Assembly: GCA_927911235.1 (NCBI GenBank)
Contig: CAKMOY010000207.1
Span: 1 to 38,179 of the forward strand
From: an uncultured Moraxella sp.
GTDB taxonomy: Bacteria > Pseudomonadota > Gammaproteobacteria > Pseudomonadales > Moraxellaceae
DNA length: 38,179 bases
Direction: 5' to 3'
The notes under the pieces are model-generated. The model was not told where the DNA came from. It ran no database searches and saw nothing but the letters and a program-made list of their open reading frames with translations. Positions 32,529 through 38,179 of this stretch are shown piece by piece (position 1 is the stretch's first letter; every line of letters starts with the position of its first letter). The translations under genes and the position numbers were made by a program.

Positions 32529-34049
32529 GCCAGCCAAAACGTACCAAATTTAGTCAGGAAATTAGCAACATTTCTCGTAGCCCAATGGTGCTATTACCCT
32601 ACCAACAACGCTGGTGTGCTGACACATCGGCAGTTAAAGTGTGTGAAAAATCACGGCGTATTGGTTTAACTTGGGGCGAAGCGGCTGATTCGGCTCTTTT
32701 GGCAGCCAAGACAAATGGAATGAATGTTTGGTATGTCGGCTATAACAAAGATATGGCGTTAGAATTTATCAATGACTGTGGCAACTGGGCGAAGTTTTAT
32801 GGCTTGGTGGCAGGCGAAGTGGAAGAGACTGAAGAGGTCTTTGTGGACGGCAATGACAGACAGGCGATTTTTGGCGTTTGTCATTCGTTTTGCATCAGGA
32901 CACCGCATTACCGCCTTGTCGTCTCGCCCCAACAACTTGCGTGGTAAACAAGGGCGTGTCATTTTGGACGAAGCAGCTTTCCACGAAAACTTGCCAGAGC
33001 TATTAAAATCAGCGATGGCTCTGTTAATGTGGGGCGGTCAGGTGCATATCATTTCTACCCACGATGGGGTGGACAATGCCTTTAACGAGCTTGTCAATGA
33101 CATCAGAGCAGGCAAAAAACCTTATTCTTTGCACCGTATTAGCTTTGATGATGCCATTGCCGATGGTTTGTACCAACGCATTTGTCTAAGGCTTGGCATA
33201 GAGTGGACGCCAGAGGGCGAAACCGAGTGGATAGCGGACATTCGGGCAAGTTATGGCGAAGATGCCAAAGAAGAGCTGGATTGTATTCCTAAAAATGGTG
33301 GTGGCAAATGGCTAAACCGTGCTTTGATTGAAAGTCGTATGAATGCCTACACGCCTGTCATTCGTCTTGATAAAAATGACGAGTTTGCCTTGTTACCTGA
33401 ACATATTCGTGCCAAAGAAATTGATGATTGGATAGCAGACACCTTAGAGCCACTCCTTGATGGCTTAGATAAAAGCCGCCTTAGCTTTGTGGGCGAAGAC
33501 TTTGCCAGAAGTGGCGACAAAACTGTGATTGTGCCACTTTTGCAGTACCCAAATTTAATCCTAAAACCACCTTTTATCCTAGAACTGGGCAATATGCCCT
33601 TTGCCCAGCAAGAGCAGATTATGATTGCTTTATTAAAAGGATTGCCCAATTTGCGTGGCGGTGCGTTTGACGCAAGGGGTAACGGTCAGTCATTGGCTGA
33701 AAAAATGCAAGACAAGTTTGGGGCAGATGTTATCCAAGCCATTATGCTGTCTGAAAGCTGGTATCGCAATCATACCGCTCCTTTTAAGTCCGCCCTAGAA
33801 GACGGCACATTGGACGACTTACCCAAAGACGAAGATATTTTAAACGACTTGCGAGCCTTTGAGCTCATCAATGGCGTGCCACGCATTCCCGCCACTCGCA
33901 CGCAGGGTGCAGATGGTAAAAAACGCCACGGAGACGCAGGTATTGCTTTATTGCTTGCTCATTATGCCAGCCGTGAACTCAATGTTGGACAAATTAAGGT
34001 TGCCACTCGCAAAGTTAAAAGAAAAAGCAAACTCACCCAAGGATTTTAA
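32525..34049 (+). CDS. Large terminase subunit (Mu gp28-like), frameshifted
   Basis: The first frame (32525-32947) carries Walker A S-R-R-I-G-L-T-W (residues 43-50). It breaks at the T5 run 32868-32872; with four T residues it reads on as R-Q-A-I-L-A-F-V-I-R-F-A-S-G-H and Walker B V-I-L-D-E-A-A-F (about residues 144-151). The nuclease domain follows, ending at 34049. The repaired protein is about 507 aa. It cuts and pumps phage DNA into the prohead. An independent start of the second frame would lack Walker A and could not package. Confidence 0.88.
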
Positions 34050-35525
34050 ATGACAAACCCTACCCAAGCCCCTAAGTTAGACAAAAAAGAACTCTCCACC
34101 CAAATTGCCACCGCCCACCGTTATTTTGGGTTATATGGATTTAGTCAAATCCTACCAAACCCTGACATTATCCTAAAACGATTGGGCAAATCTAGCCTGT
34201 CTGCGTATCGTGAATTACTCATTGACCCCATTGTCAGCGGTGCGGTACGCCGTCGCAAGGCAAGTGTGGCGAGCTTAAATTACCGCCTTGACAGCGATTT
34301 GTCTGACAAACAGCAAGCCGTCATAGACCAGATTTTTGACAGCCTAGACATTTATGGGCTGATTGGGCAGATTTTAGAGGCGGTGTTGTATGGCTATCAG
34401 CCCATTGAAGTGATTTGGCAGTTTAAAAATGGTGTTTGGATACCTGTCAAACTCATCGCAATCCCCCAAGAATGGACAGGCTTTGACGCTGATGGCGAGC
34501 TTTTACTGATTGACGGCATTACCAAGACCACGCCACCACCCTTTAAAATCCTTTGCCCGACCAACAACGCCAGCTTTACCAATCCTTATGGCACAGCCGA
34601 GCTGTCTTGTGTGTATTGGGCGACCGTCTTTAAGCGTGGCGGGTTAAAGTTTTGGGCAGAATTTGCCGAAAAGTTTGGCTCACCTTGGATTATTGGACAC
34701 GAACCACGCTCCAACACAGACGAGGACACCAACAAGCTCCTTGACGCCCTAGAAGACTTAATGGGCAATGCGGTGGCGACAATCCCCAACGACAGTAGCG
34801 TGGAAATCAAAGAAGCCACAGGCAAAACAGGCTCATCGCAGGTGTTTGACGACTTTATCCGTTATTGCCGTAGCGAGATTAACATCGCCTTACTGGGTCA
34901 AGACCAAACCACCGAAAAAGACACAAGCCACGCCAGTGCAATGGCAGGACTTACCGTAACAAAAGACATTCGTGATAATGATTGCCGAGTGGTAGAGAGC
35001 TGTTTTAATACGCTTTTGGCGTGGATTTGTGAGCTTAATTTTCACAATGTGAGTCCACCCAAATTTGTGCTATATGAAGACGAGGTGGGCGACAAAACCC
35101 TAGCGGAGCGAGACCAGATTTTGACCGCTCTTGGCGTGTCTTTTAATCAAAGCTATTATGAGCGGGCTTATAATTTATCGGCTGATGAATTTACCCTAAA
35201 TGCCAAGCCAATGCCTACAAACACCGTACCAACCACCCCCAATTTTTAGTGAAAAATCCTTCGCACCACAGGGCGATTTGTCTGACAAATTGGCGATAGC
35301 GTGCCAAGTGATGATGATTTGACCGCCCAAGTGGTGCAAATGCTGAATGATTTTACCAGTTTGGACAATGCCAATCTGGATAATGAAACTGCACTTTTGG
35401 AAAAATTAGCCAGCCTCTACCCCAAAATGAACATTGACGAACTGCAAGACAAACTGACTCAAATGCTGTTTATCGCTGATACACTCTCACGGCTACAAAC
35501 CGAGCAAGAAATGGGGCTAAATTAA
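34050..35525 (+). CDS. Portal protein (DUF935, Mu gp29-like), two compensating frameshifts
   Basis: 399 aa in the first frame: the DUF935 portal (D-P-I-V-S-G-A-V-R-R-R-K-A near residues 58-70, G-Q-D-Q-T-T-E-K near 287-294). It ends in a TAG produced by an extra T in the T5 run 35243-35247. The shifted frame reads S-E-K-S-F-A-P-Q-G-D-L-S-D-K, and a missing A near 35287-35289 returns to the first frame, which continues from 35290 to 35525 (L-Y-P-K-M-N-I-D-E-L-Q-D-K-L). The repaired protein is about 491 aa, the usual length for Mu gp29. Confidence 0.85.
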
Positions 35526-35526
35526 G

Positions 35527-36750
35527 ATGAGTAGTATTGATAAACTCACAAATAAAGAGCTAAAAGCCTTATTTGATATGCCGCCCGAGCGAGCCATTGA
35601 ACACCTAAAATCCAAAGGCTTGCACATCGGCTGGGATTGGACGGACACGCACGCTTTGGCTCACGCAAGAAGTTTCACAATCGCCAAAATGACCGCTCTT
35701 GATATGCTCTCCGCCACCAAAAAAGCGATAGAGCAGGCAATGACGGACGGCACAGGCTATAAGGGCTTTGAAAATACCATCAAGCCTTATTTGATAAGTC
35801 AGGGCTGGTGGGGTGAAACGCTTGCAAGAAACCCAAAAACAGGTCAGCTTGAACAAGTAAAATTAGGGTCAAATCGCCGTCTTAGAACCATTTATCACAC
35901 CAATCGCCGAACGGCTGTAATGAGTGCCAAATACGAGCGAATGAAAGAAGCGGCTCACACCCACCCTTATTGGCAATATTCCGCTGTCCTAGACCGCCGT
36001 ACCCGTCCAAGCCACTCGGCAAGGCACGGAGCGGTCTATGCCCACGATGACCCCTTTTGGTCGCATTCTTATCCGCCAAACGGCTTTGGTTGCCGATGCA
36101 CGGTCAAGGCAATCACGACAAAACAAGCCGAAAAGGTGGGCATTAAACAAAGTGATGAGCGAGTTTTGGGCGAAAATGGCTTTGGCGGCAGTCCTGTTGC
36201 CAGTCATTTGTTTGATAAACTTTGGTATGACAAAGCCTGCCAAGCCCTAGGACAAAAACACGCTCTCGCCCAAATTACCAAAGATATGGCATCTGATGTG
36301 CGAGTGGCGGGGTTTTTGGCGTGGGTCAGGCAAAGCCAAATCAATGGACAAGTGCAGGGGCGGACTTATGGGGTGGGCGTATTGCCCCAAAAGTCCTTTG
36401 AAAGATTGGCAGAGAAAGAAGGGCTTGATTTGGACGAACTGTCGCCTGTGGTTGGTTTTCGTGATAAGGTCATTACAGGGCGTAAAAACACACGCCATAC
36501 CGCCCATAATGACGCATTGGACGAAGTGGCGTTAGAAAAAATTGTGCGTGAGTTTGGCAAGCCAGATTGGGAACTTTGGGACACCCAAAATAACAATTTA
36601 TTGCTTGTTTATAAAATGTCTGATGATAAAGTGCTTAAGCTGACGGTGCAGATGACCAAGAATGGGGCGGAAGTGATAAGTGGGTTTTATCAAGATTTAA
36701 ACAGCATTAAAGGGTCTATTAATGGCAATGTATTTGCCAAAATCCAATAA
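35527..36750 (+). CDS. Mu F-like minor head protein with C-terminal nuclease-toxin-like domain
   Basis: 407 aa. Residues 1-200 are the Mu F (gp30) minor head protein, ending in the family mark P-P-N-G-F-G-C-R-C (183-191). Residues of about 265-407 are an extra domain that resembles the Barnase/EndoU/ColicinE5-D/RelE-like (PBECR) toxin fold seen on many MuF proteins: a helix with R-H-T-A-H near 323-327, then beta strands (L-L-L-V-Y-K-M, L-K-L-T-V-Q-M, A-E-V-I-S-G-F). In that family the domain is a predicted RNase delivered with phage DNA. I infer the fold by pattern only; no clear immunity gene follows. Confidence 0.8.
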   Translation: MSSIDKLTNKELKALFDMPPERAIEHLKSKGLHIGWDWTDTHALAHARSFTIAKMTALDMLSATKKAIEQAMTDGTGYKGFENTIKPYLISQGWWGETLARNPKTGQLEQVKLGSNRRLRTIYHTNRRTAVMSAKYERMKEAAHTHPYWQYSAVLDRRTRPSHSARHGAVYAHDDPFWSHSYPPNGFGCRCTVKAITTKQAEKVGIKQSDERVLGENGFGGSPVASHLFDKLWYDKACQALGQKHALAQITKDMASDVRVAGFLAWVRQSQINGQVQGRTYGVGVLPQKSFERLAEKEGLDLDELSPVVGFRDKVITGRKNTRHTAHNDALDEVALEKIVREFGKPDWELWDTQNNNLLLVYKMSDDKVLKLTVQMTKNGAEVISGFYQDLNSIKGSINGNVFAKIQ

Positions 36751-36755
36751 AAAAA

Positions 36756-36841
36756 TCTGCAACTTTGACGGACTCGAACCGTAACCGAACTGGCACACCT
36801 AAGTGTGTTACTCCCCCCGCCCACGCAGGACTCGTTGCAGA
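36756..36841 (-). ncRNA. tRNA-like structured element between F and G
   Basis: 86 bp closed by an 8-bp inverted repeat TCTGCAAC/GTTGCAGA. On the minus strand it contains ACGG-TTCGAGT-CCGT, a T-arm-like stem-loop, a CACAC/GTGTG hairpin with loop TTAG, and GTAAC/GTTAC pairing around that hairpin. The 86-nt length and T-arm recall a long-variable-arm tRNA, but the T-arm to acceptor spacing (five extra bases) and the D-arm do not fit a canonical tRNA. It may be a degenerate tRNA, an RNA mimic, or just a hairpin regulating G expression. Confidence 0.4.
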
Positions 36842-36877
36842 ATATCCACATTATACCAAACTTAGGAAACTTTGCCA

Positions 36878-37360
36878 ATGCTCATTATCAACCTAGACGA
36901 CAGCCAAGCCCACAGCACCTTAGCTCAATTACTAAGAAATGCCAGTAATAGTCGTGTTATTATGCAACGACTTGCCACAGAATTAGAGACAATGACCGCC
37001 GATAACTTTGAAAATGAAGCCTTTGGTGGACAGGCGTGGGTGCGTAAAGCCTTTGGTAATGGCAAAACCTTGACCGATACGGGTGAGTTAAAAGACAGCG
37101 TTACAAGTTCGGCAAGCAGTACAACCGCCACCATTGGCACGAATATGATTTATGCCCGCATTCATCATTTTGGTGGCACAATCAGACCAAAACAAAAATC
37201 CCATCTTGTTTTTGCCACGCCAAACGGCTTTGCAAAAGTCAAATCAGTAACACTACCAGCCCGTCCATTTTTACCCGTTTCCCCTGACGGGCAATTACAA
37301 AGCGATGGAGATAGACGGCTAATAGAAGTCGCCTTATCCGCCTTGACATCTGGTACCTAA
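36878..37360 (+). CDS. Virion morphogenesis protein G (Mu gp31-like)
   Basis: 160 aa from the ATG at 36878, with AGGA upstream; a TTG two codons earlier is possible. It has the virion-morphogenesis family pattern: A-D-N-F-E-N-E-A-F-G-G-Q near residues 42-53, T-L-T-D-T-G-E-L-K-D-S near 64-74 and A-R-P-F-L-P-V near 127-133. Needed for tail/virion assembly in Mu. It is the last phage gene on the plus strand. Confidence 0.87.
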   Translation: MLIINLDDSQAHSTLAQLLRNASNSRVIMQRLATELETMTADNFENEAFGGQAWVRKAFGNGKTLTDTGELKDSVTSSASSTTATIGTNMIYARIHHFGGTIRPKQKSHLVFATPNGFAKVKSVTLPARPFLPVSPDGQLQSDGDRRLIEVALSALTSGT

Positions 37361-37402
37361 AAACCCGCCCGCCAGTTTATGTGTTAAAATAAGGCAATAA
37401 AA

Positions 37403-37430
37403 AAAAGACAGGCATTTTTACCTGTCTTTT
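37403..37430 (+). terminator. Rho-independent terminator of the plus-strand late operon
   Basis: AAAAGACAGG and CCTGTCTTTT form a 10-bp stem around an 8-base loop, with flanking A and T runs. It stops transcription before the right end of the phage. Confidence 0.85.
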
Positions 37431-37461
37431 CCCAAAACTCAAAATTATACCCCACCCAACT

Positions 37462-37478
37462 TGTTGCACCCAGTGTAA
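37462..37478 (-). repeat. 17-bp terminal inverted repeat, right copy
   Basis: Reverse complement of 655-671, identical over 17 bp. Confidence 0.7.
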
Positions 37479-37529
37479 CGCCCTTGCAAAATGGTCTGTC
37501 TTAACTTGTACCACATTGTTTTACATTAT

Positions 37530-37566
37530 CCCATTTATTGCAGAGTATATGGTTGGTTTATTGTGG
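37530..37566 (-). promoter_or_regulatory. Right-end transposase binding sites (predicted)
   Basis: On the minus strand, CCACAATAAACC (37555-37566) and TCTGCAATAAATGGG (37530-37544) mirror the left-end pair at 607-642. The second site shares TGCAATAAAT with the left end. Confidence 0.55.
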
Positions 37567-37575
37567 TGGAGTTTA

Positions 37576-37581
37576 GTATAA
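37576..37581. repeat. Target-site duplication, right copy (GTATA or GTATAA)
   Basis: Matches 592-597. The base before it is the last phage base; the tnpB reading frame resumes here. Confidence 0.85.
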
Positions 37582-38179
37582 AAGACAAACACGCTAAAGT
37601 ACTGACCAAATTAGCTAAGCAAGTTAATTTCGTATGGAACTACGTTAATGACTTGAGTTACAAGTATTTAAAACAAAAAAACAAATTCCTATCCGCTTAC
37701 GATATAGCCCCATATACCAAAGGCACATCAAAAGAATGTGATTTACATAGTCAAACCGTACAAGCCATTACAGAAGAATATGTATTACGCAGAAAACAAT
37801 TTAAAAAAACAAAATTACAATGGCGAGTATCTAATCCTAAATCAAGCCGTAAAAGTTTAGGTTGGATTCCCTTTAAAAAAGTCGCAATAAAATATAGTGA
37901 TGGTTGGATAAGTTATGGCAAACACATTTTTAAACTATGGGATAGTTACAGATTATCAAAATATCAAGTAAAAACAGGTTGTTTTGTCCAAGATAGCCGT
38001 AATCATTGGTATGTGTGTATAGTCATTGAAACAGAAAAAATCCAAACTAAAGGCACAAAATCCATCGGTATTGATTTAGGAACTAAAAGATTTAGCAACT
38101 TGTTCAGACGGAACAAAAATCACTAACCCAAAATACTATAAACAATACCAACAAAAATTGGCAAAGGCACAACGAGCCA
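37581..38179 (+). pseudogene. tnpB: tnpB (IS605 OrfB) remainder, split by the prophage and frameshifted
   Basis: In-frame continuation of the eight codons at 573-596: K-D-K-H-A-K, then the conserved V-N-F-V-W-N-Y segment and the RuvC-I strand S-I-G-I-D-L-G-T-K. An extra A in the A4 run 38085-38088 breaks the frame; removing it gives D-L-A-T-C-S-D-G-T-K and continues past the window end. TnpB is an RNA-guided nuclease of IS605 elements. It cannot be made here because the prophage separates its start, and its RuvC site is shifted unless that base is an error. The 3' part, including any guide RNA, lies beyond the window. Confidence 0.9.

Larger units (their letters stand above)
597..37575. mobile_element. 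Complete Mu-like transposable prophage with P2-like tail
   Basis: The element has a DDE transposase A and ATPase B pair, a Mor/C activator, GemA, Mu-type terminase, portal (DUF935), F and G, and a P2-type contractile tail. It is flanked by a short target duplication and splits a single tnpB gene, which proves transpositional insertion and fixes both ends to within a base or two. Inverted short repeats (TGCAATAAAT and a 17-bp repeat) lie inside both ends. No host genes are inside. Many one-base frameshifts look like sequence errors, so activity cannot be judged. Confidence 0.93.

Noticed and set aside
32772..34049. Independent terminase starting at 32772
   Set aside because: The first 40 residues are a shadow of the true N-terminal frame; Walker A is in the other frame.
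35301..35525. Separate 74-aa gene after the portal
   Set aside because: It is in the same frame as the portal, lacks a good start, and matches the missing portal C-terminus.
36756..36841. Canonical tRNA gene on the minus strand
   Set aside because: T-arm is not adjacent to the acceptor strand, D-arm is poor and the anticodon loop is short; kept only as a tRNA-like element.
1..38179. CRISPR array or defence-system cas genes
   Set aside because: No regularly spaced repeats and no cas-like proteins; TnpB is the only RNA-guided nuclease and is disrupted.

Overview
The window is one complete Mu-like (transposable) prophage of about 37 kb, roughly 597 to 37575, inside an IS200/IS605-family insertion sequence. 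AT-rich composition and protein style suggest a gammaproteobacterium of the Moraxella type; that taxonomic call is inference. IS tnpA (minus strand) is left of the prophage. The first eight codons of the divergent tnpB (573-596) are also on the left, and the rest of tnpB resumes in frame at 37581. The shared GTATA(A) at both junctions is the target-site duplication.

Layout. The immunity switch lies at 28.2-29.0 kb, in the interior. Leftward on the minus strand come small DNA-binding early regulators, a host-nuclease/partition-like early protein, DDE transposase A, AAA ATPase B, DUF3164, a phage-borne HU, GemA and a Mor/C-family activator. Then follow the prohead protease/scaffold, capsid and head-completion genes, and a P2-like contractile tail (sheath, tube, E/E', tape measure, U, X, D, V, W, J-I fusion, fibre). 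The arm ends with a cysteine hydrolase, an M15 endolysin, Com, a C5 DNA methyltransferase, an N6-adenine methyltransferase remnant and an ADP-ribosyltransferase-like protein. Rightward on the plus strand come the repressor, three probable lysogenic-conversion genes, and then the Mu gp23-gp31 equivalents: DUF2644, zinc finger, DUF2730, gp26, small and large terminase, portal, MuF with a toxin-like tail, and G. The Mu late head operon is therefore split: terminase to G sits at the right end in opposite orientation to protease, capsid and tail.

The split late regions appear tied together by a shared promoter. A 19-bp motif (TTAAAACSCTTTAAARGAC) lies exactly 18 bp upstream of a -10-like hexamer at four places: before the plus-strand packaging genes, before the protease/capsid genes, before the tail assembly genes and before the baseplate genes. 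These look like the late promoters of one Mor/C-type activator. Two have a rho-independent terminator hairpin straddling the predicted start site.

At least a dozen single-base indels interrupt otherwise good genes (fibre, tape measure, protease, mor, gemA, gp26, terminase, portal, methyltransferase, tnpB). Most are in short homopolymers, and in the portal and tape measure the shifts compensate each other. This pattern is more easily explained by sequencing or assembly error than by decay, so the prophage may be intact. I give the reconstructed full-length genes and mark each shift.
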